A stretch of DNA of 49,937 nt. Origin: Myxococcales bacterium (GTDB lineage: Bacteria; Myxococcota; Myxococcia; Myxococcales; Myxococcaceae). Both the position numbers and the translations under genes were made by a program. Shown here in pieces: positions 1 through 8,973 of the stretch. The notes under the pieces were generated by a model. It had not been told where the DNA came from. It did not search any database and saw nothing but the letters and a program-made list of their open reading frames with translations. The number at the start of each line of letters is the position of its first letter. Positions within the stretch are counted from its first letter, which is position 1. The stretch lies in contig JAUXRI010000121.1 of NCBI GenBank assembly GCA_030681895.1, positions 1-49,937 on the forward strand, given 5' to 3'.

Positions 1-1
1 C

Positions 2-226
2 GGCTCGGCGACGGGCGGCGGCATCGTCTGTGGTGGAACGGCAGGTGGCTCGGCGACGGGCGGCGGCATCGTCGGTGGTGGAACGGCAGGTGGCTCGGCG
101 ACGGGCGGCGGCATCGTCGGTGGTGGAACGGCAGGCGGCTCGGCCACGGGCGGTGGCATCGTCGGTGGTGGGCCCGCAGGTGGCTCCGCAACGGGCGGTG
201 GCGTCGTCGGTGGTGGCGTCGGCGGT
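2..226 (+). repeat. 45-bp in-frame tandem repeat encoding a Gly-rich linker
   Basis: The 45-bp unit starts at 2, 47, 92 and 137, with a diverged copy from 182. Each unit is 15 codons reading roughly GSATGGGIVGGGTAG. The copies are almost identical and keep the frame of the lamin-tail gene, so length changes would alter only linker length. The array continues past the left edge, so the copy number is unknown. Confidence 0.9.
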
Positions 227-1852
227 GGTGGCGTCGGCGGTGGCGGCGGCGGCTCCGCGACGGGTGGTGGAGGAGGAGCCTGTGTGGTGGCCACCTGCGT
301 GTCGTTGAACGCGATGTGCGGCCGTCCGCCCGATGGCTGCGGTGGTCTGCGTCCCTCGTGCGGCACCTGCATCACGCCGATGACGTGCTCGTCGACGTTC
401 ACGTGTGTGCCGGCCAACCCCGAGCAGCAAGTGCGCGACATTCAGGCGGCGGCCGATGGCATCCTGGGCGGAGGTTCCGCCACCATCGACCTCCCCGTCG
501 ACGGCATAATCGTCACCGCCGTGAAGCCCGTCGTCACTGGCGCAGACCCGGTGACCGACGCTCCGGGGTTCTTCGTGCAAGCCGGCAGCGCAGGGCTCTT
601 CGTCGAGGTGTCGACGGCCATGCCTCCGCCCGCCATCGGCAACGTCGTCTCGTTCCGGGTGACGAGCGTCGCGAAGGAGCAGGGCCAACGCCGCGCGAAG
701 ACCATCTCGAACTACTCGCGGCTGATGGTGTCCGGCACGCTGCCATCGCCGGTCGGGCTCTCGACGCTGAACACCCCACAGCTTCGAGCGGCCGCAGAGA
801 GCACGCTCGTGCGCGTCAACATGCAGAGCGTCACGGCTGGCTTCGACGCGGGCACCGGCTACGGAGACGTCGCCTTCGGCTCGGGCATCGGGGTCGTGCG
901 TTTGCCCGCGACGTTGAACGCGACCGAAGACCTTCGTGGCGGCTGCACCCTCACCGCCGAAGGCCCCTGGTGGCGGACGATGGAGCCGCGTGACCAACTC
1001 CACGTCTGGACGAGCGCGCAGCTCGCGGGGACGACGTGTCAGCCGCCCGCCTTCGTTCAGGCCACCAGCCCCGACGCCGGGGTCCTCATCATCGCGACCG
1101 ACCGGTTCATGGCCGCAGGCGCCAGCCCCGCCGAGTTCCGGGTTGTGTACAGGGGACGGGGCGTACCTTCGCCTCCGCCTTTTCCTCCGTTCCCCGTCGT
1201 GCTCGCCGCCCCCCAGCGCTTCATCCTCAATGGGCTGTGGATTCGCGGCGTCGAGTACGAGGTGTCTGCTGTCAGCACTGGCGGGCCTCGCGACACCCGC
1301 GGCAGTCCCGCGCTGAACCTGCCAGTGCTGCCCTTCGTCGCGGGTGGCTGCACGAACACCGCGCCGATCGCCATCTCGACGATCGAGCCTTTCGGCGCGA
1401 GCCCGTACATCGAGCTTCACAATCGAACGGCGAACTCCATTTCCTTGAACGGCTGGCGCCTGGTCATACGGACCTCACTTGGCCCAACCAGCATCAATCT
1501 GCCACCCACCATGCTGGCTGCAGGCCAGTACTTCCTCATCAGCAACGCCAGCAGCATGCCCCTGGCAGACCTGACAACTTCGCTCAGCATCACTGCGAAC
1601 GGAACCTGGCTCGCCGTCGGTCCGAACATCTCCCAGAACTGCGCCCAGCCCGCGGGGACCGACGTGGTCTCCTTCGGGAGCAACCCATGTCCAGGAGCCG
1701 CGCTGCTTCCGGCGGCCGCCCCGGGCGGCTCCTATCGCCGCTTCGACCTCAGGGGCTGTGTCGACACCGACACCGCGGCTGACTGGATCGACGTGGGCAG
1801 CCCGACGCGAAGGGCTCAGTCGACACCGTCTGACTCCTGCCTCTGCCCGTAG
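2..1852 (+). CDS. Lamin-tail domain surface protein with Gly-rich repeats (5' truncated)
   Basis: The frame is open from base 2, so the real start lies upstream of the window; 616 residues are visible. The order is: Gly-rich repeats (about residues 1-92), a Cys-rich module with the pattern C-x5-CG..PDGCGG..-CGTC (about 96-125), an OB-like or Ig-like middle region, and a C-terminal lamin-tail domain (about 455-600). The last is recognised from PYIELHNRT, SLNGWRL and AGQYFLISN, followed by SYRRFDLRGCVDTD. In bacteria such domains occur in secreted or surface-anchored proteins, where they are thought to bind polymers or other surface proteins. A signal peptide and lipobox would be expected in the missing 5' part. 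The role is unknown. It converges with the next gene across 42 bp that hold no clear terminator. Confidence 0.8.
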   Translation, partial: GSATGGGIVCGGTAGGSATGGGIVGGGTAGGSATGGGIVGGGTAGGSATGGGIVGGGPAGGSATGGGVVGGGVGGGGVGGGGGGSATGGGGGACVVATCVSLNAMCGRPPDGCGGLRPSCGTCITPMTCSSTFTCVPANPEQQVRDIQAAADGILGGGSATIDLPVDGIIVTAVKPVVTGADPVTDAPGFFVQAGSAGLFVEVSTAMPPPAIGNVVSFRVTSVAKEQGQRRAKTISNYSRLMVSGTLPSPVGLSTLNTPQLRAAAESTLVRVNMQSVTAGFDAGTGYGDVAFGSGIGVVRLPATLNATEDLRGGCTLTAEGPWWRTMEPRDQLHVWTSAQLAGTTCQPPAFVQATSPDAGVLIIATDRFMAAGASPAEFRVVYRGRGVPSPPPFPPFPVVLAAPQRFILNGLWIRGVEYEVSAVSTGGPRDTRGSPALNLPVLPFVAGGCTNTAPIAISTIEPFGASPYIELHNRTANSISLNGWRLVIRTSLGPTSINLPPTMLAAGQYFLISNASSMPLADLTTSLSITANGTWLAVGPNISQNCAQPAGTDVVSFGSNPCPGAALLPAAAPGGSYRRFDLRGCVDTDTAADWIDVGSPTRRAQSTPSDSCLCP

Positions 1853-1894
1853 TCAGGGGAAGGATCTCGAAGGACAGCCGGTCGCGCTCCGCCC

Positions 1895-3100
1895 TCAGGG
1901 CACGACGTAGCGAAGGCCGGTGTCCGCGTCGTTGCAGTTCCGGCCGCGTACCTTCACGGCGTAGCTGCCGGCCGCGAGCACCGGCACATCACCGACGAAG
2001 GTGCCGAGGCCCGAGTTGAAGCTGCCGCGGCCGAGCGCGACGTCGCCCACCACCACGTCGAGCACCGCGCTCAGGTTCTCTCCCGTCACCACCACCTGGC
2101 CATCGGGCGTCGCGGGCGGCGTGATGGACGTGACGGTCGGGTTGGGCAGCGCCGGGTCGCACACGAAGAAGGGGTAGCGGTCGAACGCCTGGCCTCCGCG
2201 GTCGTCGCGCACCACCAGCCAGATGGTGCCGGTGCGCCGCTCGGGCACCACGTCGTCGGGGAACTCGGCGGAACCGGGCGCGATGAAGTTCGTCGCGTCG
2301 TCACTGGTGACGTCGAAGCGCTCTCGGCTGAAGCGGCCCGAGCTCGAGTACCACGCGCCCACCACCGTCTCGGTCTTCGTCACGTCTCCCGACGGCTGCG
2401 GCTCGACGTACGTCTGACGGACATCGGCTGGCACCGACACCGTGAGCGCGACGCGGGCGCCGGCGTTGACGGGAATGCGGCCGTTCTTCGGGTGCCGCGC
2501 GCCGCCGACGAAGAGGTCGACGATGCCCGGGTTCTGGTTGCGTTGGTCGGCCGGCTTCTCGCTCACCAACACGCGAGTGAGTGACACGACGACGGGCGTC
2601 TCTTTGCGCTCGATGCGGGCGAAGTACTCGCGCAGCTGGTCGCCGGTCGCGAGCGGGTCGACCTCTTCACCGATGACGAGGCCGAGCACCTGGCCCACCG
2701 AGCCGGCGCGGCGAATCGCGCTGTCGGCGGGGAGCACGTCGAACACCGTCGTCGTCGAGCGGTACTGCGCCGAGAGCCCGAAGCCGAGCAGCTGAAGCCC
2801 TGGCGGGTAGTTCGTAATCTCGGTCGGCTTCAACAGAATCGCGGCGTCGTTGCAGGCGCTGCGGCCGAGGTCCTGCGGGTCGGGCTCACAGCCCACCCAG
2901 ATGACGGTGGTGGGAGAGCCGGCCTTCGCGGGGTCGGTCTTGAGCACCGAGAGCCGTGAGACTTCGCCCGGCCCCACCTCGGGCGGCTCCGACGCGATGG
3001 ACAACACGCGCAGGTCACCGACGAGCGTCTCGGGCGGGAAGGTGGCGTTGGTGCAGCCCACGCTGAGAGCAGACAGGACGATGACGAAGGCGCCTCGCAC
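1895..3100 (-). CDS. Lipoprotein with C-terminal IPT/TIG domain
   Basis: I place the start at the GTG ending at 3100 because it yields a short hydrophobic signal (FVIVLSALSVGC) with a lipobox-like Cys near residue 16; longer starts add an Arg-rich stretch unlike a signal peptide. The product has 401 residues. The last 80 or so (NPTVTSITPPATPDGQVVVTGENL onward in part) follow the immunoglobulin-like IPT/TIG pattern, which mediates protein or carbohydrate contacts on cell surfaces. The middle is not recognised. It lies 50 bp downstream of the nuclease-fold lipoprotein gene on the same strand, so the two probably share a transcript and both act in the periplasm or outer envelope. No strong ribosome-binding site is visible. 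Confidence 0.75.
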   Translation of the reverse strand: MRGAFVIVLSALSVGCTNATFPPETLVGDLRVLSIASEPPEVGPGEVSRLSVLKTDPAKAGSPTTVIWVGCEPDPQDLGRSACNDAAILLKPTEITNYPPGLQLLGFGLSAQYRSTTTVFDVLPADSAIRRAGSVGQVLGLVIGEEVDPLATGDQLREYFARIERKETPVVVSLTRVLVSEKPADQRNQNPGIVDLFVGGARHPKNGRIPVNAGARVALTVSVPADVRQTYVEPQPSGDVTKTETVVGAWYSSSGRFSRERFDVTSDDATNFIAPGSAEFPDDVVPERRTGTIWLVVRDDRGGQAFDRYPFFVCDPALPNPTVTSITPPATPDGQVVVTGENLSAVLDVVVGDVALGRGSFNSGLGTFVGDVPVLAAGSYAVKVRGRNCNDADTGLRYVVP

Positions 3101-3150
3101 GGCACCAGAGGTAGGCCACCGCCCGTTCGTTGTCGAGTCGAGGCCGCGCC

Positions 3151-4146
3151 TCACTTCGCCTCGGTGACGGCGCAGACGTGAGGCGTGTGGTCGAAGTAGC
3201 GCTCCGCCACCACGGGGGGCCGGCCCGGCGTGACGCCGGCCACCCAGCACGTGCCCGAAAAGGCGTCAGACACCACGTGGTCGATGTTCACCACGTCTCC
3301 GTACGTCGCCGGCACCTCGGGCCCCATGGCGGTGACGAAGCGAAAGCGCGCTCCGGGTCCGGCGAAGTCGCGCCAGCGCGCGGCGCTCGGGTCACCCGCG
3401 ACGAAGCGGCCCGGGTCGGTGTTGAGGTCTCCGAGGATGAGGTTGCGCGTGTCGTTCGCGGCGGGGCCGTCACCGAGCCCGAAGTCGACGAACACCTGGT
3501 CGACCTGCTGCTTGCGGCAGTTCGCGTCGTCCATCGAGACGCCCGAGGTGCCGTGCACGTGCACCACGGTGAAGGAGCCGCCTGCGACGAGGTCGACGAC
3601 GCCGCGCCCGACGCGCGAGCCCTGGCCGCACCCGACGACGCGCGAGCCCGCCAGCCCATCGAGGCACAGGTCCTGCTCGCAGCCGCGGAGCTTCCCGAAC
3701 GACTTCTTCACCGCGATGCACTTGTCGGGCTTCCCGAGGTTGCACGCGACCTGGTAGCCAGCGCCGACGACGACCTGCGCGACCGTCGGCTCTCCCGGCA
3801 TCCACCGCTCACACACCCAGCCGGCCTTCGCCGTCGCGGGCACGGTGGCGCAGTCGGGGCTGTGGAAGACCTCCTGGAAGCCGACGAGCTCGGGCTGCAC
3901 CTCGGCGAAGAAGCGCCGCGTGTCGTCGATGAAGGGCGTCCACGCGAGCCCGTCTCCGTAGAACTGGTCGGACAACGCGGCCTGGGGAGCACCGTAGCCG
4001 CCGTCTGGCGTCCAGAGCTGCTGCTCCGAGGTGCCCGTGTTGAACGTCACGGCGGTGAAGGCGAGCGGCGCTGGCGTCACGATGGGTGGGCTGCACGCGG
4101 CGAGCAGGAATACGAGCCCCACCATCGACGAGCTGACCTGGACCAT
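3151..4146 (-). CDS. Exported endonuclease/exonuclease/phosphatase-family lipoprotein
   Basis: The product has 331 residues. A signal with lipobox (VFLLAACSP, Cys18) directs it to the envelope. The fold motifs of the EEP superfamily are in order: N36 in TFNTG, E92 in GFQEV, D240 and N242 in LGDLNTDP, D289-H290, and the terminal D319-H320 in YFDHTPH. These are the usual metal and phosphate ligands, so it should hydrolyse a phosphodiester: DNA, nucleotide, inositol phosphate or sphingolipid. The substrate cannot be told from sequence. Many cysteines between 97 and 210 suggest disulfides, in keeping with export. The start at 4146 gives the signal peptide directly; a second Met seven codons later is a possible alternative. 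Confidence 0.8.
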   Translation of the reverse strand: MVQVSSSMVGLVFLLAACSPPIVTPAPLAFTAVTFNTGTSEQQLWTPDGGYGAPQAALSDQFYGDGLAWTPFIDDTRRFFAEVQPELVGFQEVFHSPDCATVPATAKAGWVCERWMPGEPTVAQVVVGAGYQVACNLGKPDKCIAVKKSFGKLRGCEQDLCLDGLAGSRVVGCGQGSRVGRGVVDLVAGGSFTVVHVHGTSGVSMDDANCRKQQVDQVFVDFGLGDGPAANDTRNLILGDLNTDPGRFVAGDPSAARWRDFAGPGARFRFVTAMGPEVPATYGDVVNIDHVVSDAFSGTCWVAGVTPGRPPVVAERYFDHTPHVCAVTEAK

Positions 4147-4347
4147 GCGGGCTTCATATTCCCGGCGCGCCGCGAAGCGACCGTCAACACCGTCTCGATG
4201 GCGCTGCTCGTCATCTGTCCGGCCCGTGACGTCACGAGCACGCCCGTCGTCCTGTGCGAGGTGGAGCGGGAGTTGATGCCGCACCGATTCCGGAGGCCAG
4301 CAGCCCGCTCAGCCGTTGACGCCAGGCGCGGGTCGCCCGACGACTGC

Positions 4348-5145
4348 TCACGGCCAGCGGCGCAAGGCGGTGCGCCCGAAGTTCCACTCCGGCGTGACGA
4401 GCTGCGGCCCGAAGTCGAGGCCGTACCAGGGCGAGCCGTCTTCCGACTTCGGGTTCTTCAGCACGTGGACCTCCTGCGCCGGCATGTAGCTCTGCAGGAG
4501 CAGGAAGCGCGGCTGGCCCTCGGCGTTCACCACCACGTCGGCGACCAGCACCGCGTGGCCGGGGAAGCCGCCCTTGATGAAGACGTCTCCGACCGCGATG
4601 GCCTGTGGCTCGACGACCTTCAGCTCACGCTCGAGCGAGGCGGTGCCGGCGAAGGCGAAGACGTTCACCATGAACTTCCGGAAGGCCGCGTAGTCCTGCT
4701 GCGCCGAGGCCGAGAAGCGCAGCCGTTTGCCGGCGGTGTCGTTGAAGGCCACCTCGCGCGCGCGGCCCGACGAGTACAGCCACTCGGCGCGCAGCCGCAT
4801 CACCGCGTCGGCGCATTGCTGCAGGTCGCGGTTTCCCACGTCGACGTCGACGACCGCCACGTGCACGTCCTGCCGGGCCTTCGCCTCACCCGTGTAGAGC
4901 AACACCGGCGCGCCGTCGGGCTTGAGCGGCAGGCCCCGGAGCCACTCCGCGAAGCTGCCCCCCGCGGCGGGCGCCCGCTGGAAGCCCTTCGGCGCAGCCA
5001 CGCGCGCGGCGAGCGTCGAGGCCGCGTCGACCGGCTGGTCGCGCCACGGGTACGTCGGCGCCGCGAGCACGGGAACCGACAGCACGAACGCAGCGAGCGA
5101 GAGCACCGGGAGCTGACGCGCTCGAAAGGCAGGCCGTTCCATCAC
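4348..5145 (-). CDS. Secreted DUF4846 family protein
   Basis: The protein has 265 residues with a signal peptide (LPVLSLAAFVLSVPVLAAP) cleaved near residue 29. Conserved features of DUF4846 are visible: YPW soon after the signal, the region around NRDLQQCADAVMRLRAEWL, and the C-terminal PGHAVLVADV followed by LLLQSYMPAQEVHVLKN. The family is found in secreted proteins of Bacteroidota and Myxococcota; its function is not known to me. The PGHA segment resembles part of cysteine-peptidase-like folds, but I see no complete catalytic set. It is divergent from the histidine kinase gene (78 bp between starts). A second ATG one codon in is equally possible. Confidence 0.8.
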   Translation of the reverse strand: MMERPAFRARQLPVLSLAAFVLSVPVLAAPTYPWRDQPVDAASTLAARVAAPKGFQRAPAAGGSFAEWLRGLPLKPDGAPVLLYTGEAKARQDVHVAVVDVDVGNRDLQQCADAVMRLRAEWLYSSGRAREVAFNDTAGKRLRFSASAQQDYAAFRKFMVNVFAFAGTASLERELKVVEPQAIAVGDVFIKGGFPGHAVLVADVVVNAEGQPRFLLLQSYMPAQEVHVLKNPKSEDGSPWYGLDFGPQLVTPEWNFGRTALRRWP

Positions 5146-5222
5146 TGCCTGAATCTTTCACGTCGCTGCGGTCTTTTCAGAAGTGAGTTGCCAGCCTCTC
5201 TCTCGGCATCCATCGTGCGTGC

Positions 5223-6350
5223 ATGAGCCGGGGCTCGGAAAACTCGCAGTACGCCGCGCTGCTGGCGCAGGAGCGCTTCGTTCGCGCCTTCTTCGAGGAG
5301 TCGAGCGTCGGCCTGAACCTCTGCCGCATGGACGGGCACTGGCTCGAGAGCAACCGCGCGTTCCTCGACATCATCGGCTACGCCGCCGACGAGGCCGACG
5401 ACGGCAAGCTCACCTACTGGCAGCTCACGCCCCGCAAGTACGACGCGCAGGAGGCCGAACAACTCGCCCGCCTCTCGGCCACCGGCAAGTACGGCCCCTA
5501 TGAAAAGGAGTTCATCCGCAAAGACGGCTCGCTCGTGCCGGTTCGCCTCAACGGCTTCGTCATCGAGGTCGGCGGCGAGAAGATGATCTGGTCGTTCATC
5601 GAAGACCTCTCGTCGCAACGCGAGCTCGAGACCGAGCGGCTCAAGGCGATTCACGGCTCCAAGCTGGCGGCGCTCGGCGAGATGGCCGCGTCGATCGCGC
5701 ATGAAATCAACACCCCGCTCGCCATCATCTCGGCCTTCGCCTTCACGTTGCCTGGGTCCATCGCCGCGGGAGATCAGGCGCTCATCACCGAAGCCCTCAC
5801 CGAGATTCAGAGAGCCGTCGAGCGCGCTGGTGCCATCACGGCCGGGCTGCGCCGGTTGTCGCGGGGCACCGCGAAGTCGGCGTTCGAGCCCGTCGAGCTG
5901 AAGACCGTCATCACCGAAGCCATGGGGCTGGCAGCCGCGCGCACCCGGGCCGAGGGCCTCGTGCTCGAGCTCGACCTGAAGACGACCGCGATGGTGCAGG
6001 GCAACGGCGTTCAGCTGCTGCAGGTGCTCCTCAACCTGGTGAACAACGCGGTCGACGCGGTGAAGGGCGCGGCCATTCGTCAGCTCGCCGTGCGCGCGAG
6101 GGACGAGGGCGCGTTCGCCGAAGTCATCGTGGAAGACACCGGGCCGGGCATCGCGCCTGAGCACGCCGGGCGGTTGTTCGACCGCTTCTTCACCACGAAG
6201 GAGCCCGATGAGGGCACCGGCCTGGGCTTGTCCATCAGCCGTGACATCGTGCAGTCGATGCACGGCACACTGACGTGGGACCGCGTCGGCGACCGCACCC
6301 GCTTCATGGTCCGCCTCCCGCGGATGACGCCCGCCGGAGCACCGTCGTGA
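5223..6350 (+). CDS. PAS-domain sensor histidine kinase
   Basis: A 375-residue soluble kinase with no membrane segment. A PAS domain covers about residues 18-130 (FFEESSVGLNLCRMDGHWL, NRAFLDIIGY, EFIRKDGSLVPVRLNGF). The dimerisation/phosphoacceptor box has H160 in SIAHEINTPLAII, and the ATPase domain has the N-box (LLNLVNNAVDAV, 269-280), G1 (VEDTGPGI, 303-310), F-box (FDRFFTTK) and G2 (GTGLGLSI, 331-338). It should autophosphorylate in response to a cytoplasmic signal sensed by the PAS domain and pass the phosphate to the receiver encoded next. The two genes overlap by 4 bp (GTGA), indicating translational coupling and a cognate pair. Confidence 0.93.
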   Translation: MSRGSENSQYAALLAQERFVRAFFEESSVGLNLCRMDGHWLESNRAFLDIIGYAADEADDGKLTYWQLTPRKYDAQEAEQLARLSATGKYGPYEKEFIRKDGSLVPVRLNGFVIEVGGEKMIWSFIEDLSSQRELETERLKAIHGSKLAALGEMAASIAHEINTPLAIISAFAFTLPGSIAAGDQALITEALTEIQRAVERAGAITAGLRRLSRGTAKSAFEPVELKTVITEAMGLAAARTRAEGLVLELDLKTTAMVQGNGVQLLQVLLNLVNNAVDAVKGAAIRQLAVRARDEGAFAEVIVEDTGPGIAPEHAGRLFDRFFTTKEPDEGTGLGLSISRDIVQSMHGTLTWDRVGDRTRFMVRLPRMTPAGAPS

Positions 6351-6694
6351 GCGCGCCCATCGTCTTCGTCGACGACGAGCCGCTGCTGTGCCGCGCGTTG
6401 ACGCTCACCTTGAGGCGCCTGGGCCGCGTGGTGCTGACCTTCACCGACCCCCGTGAGGCCGTCGCGCACCTCGCGACCTCGGAGCGCCCGGCCGTCGTCA
6501 TCTGCGACTACCGCATGCCAGAGCTGACGGGCCTCGAGGTGCTCGCGCGCCTGCCCGCGGGCATTCCGTTCATTCTCATCTCGGGCGACCTCGCCGTCGG
6601 TGAGTCGGATCAGCTCGACCGCGTCACCGCGTTCCTCTCGAAGCCCTTCAAGCCCGAGCAGCTGCTGGCCGCCGTCGAGCCGCTGTTGCGTTAA
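6347..6694 (+). CDS. Stand-alone receiver-domain response regulator
   Basis: 115 residues from a GTG start overlapping the kinase stop. It is only a receiver domain: acidic pair D9-D10 in FVDDEP, phosphoacceptor D54 in VICDYRMP, S79 in ILISGD at the switch position, and K99 in FLSKPFKP. There is no output domain, so it acts by protein-protein contact or as a phosphate relay. GTG at 6347 is preferred over upstream starts because it begins just before the first beta strand and gives the typical 4-bp overlap. Its stop shares bases with the stop of the convergent gene at 6691. Confidence 0.92.
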   Translation: MSAPIVFVDDEPLLCRALTLTLRRLGRVVLTFTDPREAVAHLATSERPAVVICDYRMPELTGLEVLARLPAGIPFILISGDLAVGESDQLDRVTAFLSKPFKPEQLLAAVEPLLR

Positions 6695-7314
6695 CGAACG
6701 CTCCGCTCCGCGCGTGCCTTGAGCCCGCGAAGCATGCCGCGCTCCATCATCATCACGCCCGGCTCGATGACCTCCTGCCAGCCCTGCTCCACGGCGGTGC
6801 GGTTGCGCACGACGAGCCGGGTGCCACCCTCGCGTGGCAGCAACGCGAAGGCCCACGTGGTGGCCGGCCGCCCCTCGTCTTCGACCGCCAACACCAGCGC
6901 GGTGGGAGGGGTCAGCGCCTTCACCACGTACGCGAAGGGTGGGCCCTTGCCTTCGGGGCACATGCGCACGACGTCTCCGACTCGCACCTGCCACTCGGGA
7001 GTGACGCGCTCGCCGTTGGTGAGCGGACAGCCGATGAGCTGCTCGAGCCAATCGTAGCTGTAGAACGCGGCGCGGCCGGCGCCGAGCTGCGCGACCCAGG
7101 GGAAGACCTGCTCAGGCGGTACGCCGATGGTGATGGCGCGCGTCGTCTGCCGTTGCGGCGCGGCAATCGCGTCGTCGCCCGCGAGCGGCATCGACACTTC
7201 CTCCGCCGTCGCGCCCCACGTCATCTGCCAGCGCCGCAGACCGAGGGGGTACGCCACCGCGAGGAGCGCAGTCACACCGAGCACCCCGAGGCCGATTTGT
7301 TTGAGCCAGCGCAT
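6691..7314 (-). CDS. Membrane-anchored SRPBCC-fold protein
   Basis: 207 residues from the ATG ending at 7314, chosen because GGGAG lies about 8 bases upstream. One N-terminal membrane segment (QIGLGVLGVTALLAVAYPLG) is followed by an SRPBCC/START-like domain: ITIGVPPEQVFPWVAQLG, FYSYDWLEQLIG, VRVGDVVRMCPE, and a C-terminal long helix (WQEVIEPGVMMMERGMLRGL). Proteins of this fold bind hydrophobic ligands in a deep cavity; the ligand is unknown. The stop codon (TTAA shared on both strands) overlaps the end of the receiver gene, a tail-to-tail overlap. Confidence 0.75.
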   Translation of the reverse strand: MRWLKQIGLGVLGVTALLAVAYPLGLRRWQMTWGATAEEVSMPLAGDDAIAAPQRQTTRAITIGVPPEQVFPWVAQLGAGRAAFYSYDWLEQLIGCPLTNGERVTPEWQVRVGDVVRMCPEGKGPPFAYVVKALTPPTALVLAVEDEGRPATTWAFALLPREGGTRLVVRNRTAVEQGWQEVIEPGVMMMERGMLRGLKARAERSVR

Positions 7315-7460
7315 GCAGACGCTCCCGTGCATTTCTCCGTCCACGAGGGGCCGGCGGAGATCAGCGTCCCCGCGCGAAATCGCTGCGCGCCTGTCGGGCC
7401 GCCTGCGCACGGTTCGCGTGGGCTTGCGTGCGACGCGTTCACGAGTCCAAGAAGGTCTCC

Positions 7461-8774
7461 ATGCGCATCTCGCAGATCGACCTCTGGCACGTGCAGGTGC
7501 CGCTGCACGGCACGTTCTACCCCTCGTGGATTCCCGGTTTTCCGCAGACCGAGAACCGCTTCACGCTCATTCGCCTGCGCACCGACGACGGGCTCGAGGG
7601 CTTCAGCGCGGGCCCGGCGATGGGACACGAGCGGCAGGGCCTCGGCAGTCTGCTCGGGCCGTATCTGCTGGGAGAGCGCGCCGACGACCTCGTCACCATT
7701 CGGCAGCGCGTGCGCGAGATGGGCTACCTCGGCGTGCGCCTGGGGTGGATCGAAGCGGCCTGCTGGGACCTCATCGGGAAGGCGCGAAAGCTGCCGGTGT
7801 GGCGGCTGCTCGCACCAGACGCGCCGACGACGGGTGACGTGAAGCTGTACCTCTCGACCGGGCAGGTGCGCGCTGGCCCAGAGCACGCGCGCGTCATCGA
7901 GTCGGCGCTCGCGCAGGGCTTCGACACCGTGAAGCTGCGCGTGCACTCGCCGACGCTGGAAGAAGACGTCACGCAGATGCGTGACGCCCGCCGGCTCGGA
8001 GGCGACGCCGTTCACCTCGGCGTCGACGCCAACCAGGCCTGGCGCGTCGGCGTCGTCACCGACATCGCGGCGTGGAGCTACGAGCGCGCCCTCACCTTCT
8101 GCAACGAGATGCACCAGCTGCGCTTCGACTGGGTGGAGGAGCCGCTCGCGATGGACGACTACGCCGGGCTCTCGAAGCTGCGCGAGGCCGTCGAGGTCGA
8201 CCTGACCGGCGGCGAGCTCAACAACCAGGGCCTGCCCGAGTTCGGCGTGATGCTCGAGCGGCGCTGCTACGACGTGTACCAACCTGACGCCGTCTTCACC
8301 GGTGGCATCGCCGAGACGTGGAAGATCATCCAACGCGTGAAGGCCGCCGGCGCCCGCTACACGCCGCACACGTGGACCAACGGCATCGGCTTCGCCATCA
8401 ACCTGCAGCTGTACGCGGCGTCACCGTGGCGCGCCGACTCGAAGCTCGAGTACCCCGACGACGCGCCGTGGGTGCCGCAGGCGCGAGACGGGCTGCTCGC
8501 GGAGCCCTTTCTTCACCAGCGCGGCCGGCTCCCGTTGCCGACGAAGCCCGGGCTGGGCTTCGAGCTCGACGCGCGGCAGCTGCGCCGCTTCGGCTCGCAC
8601 TTCTTCAAGGCCACGAAGCTGCGCATGGCGGTGCAGGCCGTGATGGACAAAGGCATCGCGACGGCGAAGGAGCTCGGCGCCAGGCGAGACGCACGCATGA
8701 CCGCGCGCAGCGCAGCGCTCGACGCGATGACGGCGCGTGGCGAAGACCCGGTGACGGCCTCGCTCGTGGACTGA
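7461..8774 (+). CDS. Enolase-superfamily (mandelate racemase/muconate lactonizing) enzyme
   Basis: 437 residues from ATG 7461. The N-terminal capping domain (about 1-125) is followed by the modified TIM barrel. Visible catalytic motifs are K158-x-R160 (VKLRVHS) at the end of strand 2, metal ligands D189 (GVDANQAW), E226/E227 (WVEEPL) and E252 (TGGELN), then QPDAVFTGGI and H303 in PHTWTNG. Members abstract the alpha proton of a carboxylate, giving an Mg-stabilised enolate, in racemisation, dehydration or cycloisomerisation of sugar acids and similar compounds. The substrate is not predictable here. It is divergent from the SRPBCC gene, with no catabolic neighbours, so it appears to be an orphan enzyme. 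Confidence 0.88.
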   Translation: MRISQIDLWHVQVPLHGTFYPSWIPGFPQTENRFTLIRLRTDDGLEGFSAGPAMGHERQGLGSLLGPYLLGERADDLVTIRQRVREMGYLGVRLGWIEAACWDLIGKARKLPVWRLLAPDAPTTGDVKLYLSTGQVRAGPEHARVIESALAQGFDTVKLRVHSPTLEEDVTQMRDARRLGGDAVHLGVDANQAWRVGVVTDIAAWSYERALTFCNEMHQLRFDWVEEPLAMDDYAGLSKLREAVEVDLTGGELNNQGLPEFGVMLERRCYDVYQPDAVFTGGIAETWKIIQRVKAAGARYTPHTWTNGIGFAINLQLYAASPWRADSKLEYPDDAPWVPQARDGLLAEPFLHQRGRLPLPTKPGLGFELDARQLRRFGSHFFKATKLRMAVQAVMDKGIATAKELGARRDARMTARSAALDAMTARGEDPVTASLVD

Positions 8775-8973
8775 AAGACGTGCGCCAGGGGCCGATTTGC
8801 CGCCTCGCGCGCTTTTTTGCGATCTGCGTCGATCAGCCCAATCGCCCAACCACCGAAGACCTCCGCGCTTCCTGTTTCCCGTGGATCAGAGGGGAATACA
8901 GGGGGTTGCGGCGCGCGTTCTTCATGCGCACTGTGGCCATTCAGTGAGCTCACACGTGAAGAAGGTGAACGAC

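Noticed and set aside
2..226. 45-bp tandem repeats considered as a CRISPR array
   Set aside because: There are no unique spacers; the repeats are contiguous, coding and in frame.
3130..5226. Long plus-strand open frame across the minus-strand nuclease and DUF4846 genes
   Set aside because: It is antisense to genes with signal peptides and recognised motifs, is Arg/Ala/Val/His-rich and low in hydrophobic structure, and is a by-product of high GC at third codon positions.
8775..8973. Riboswitch or sigma-54 promoter before the small zinc/coiled-coil gene
   Set aside because: No GG-N10-GC element with correct spacing and no recognisable aptamer fold was found by eye.
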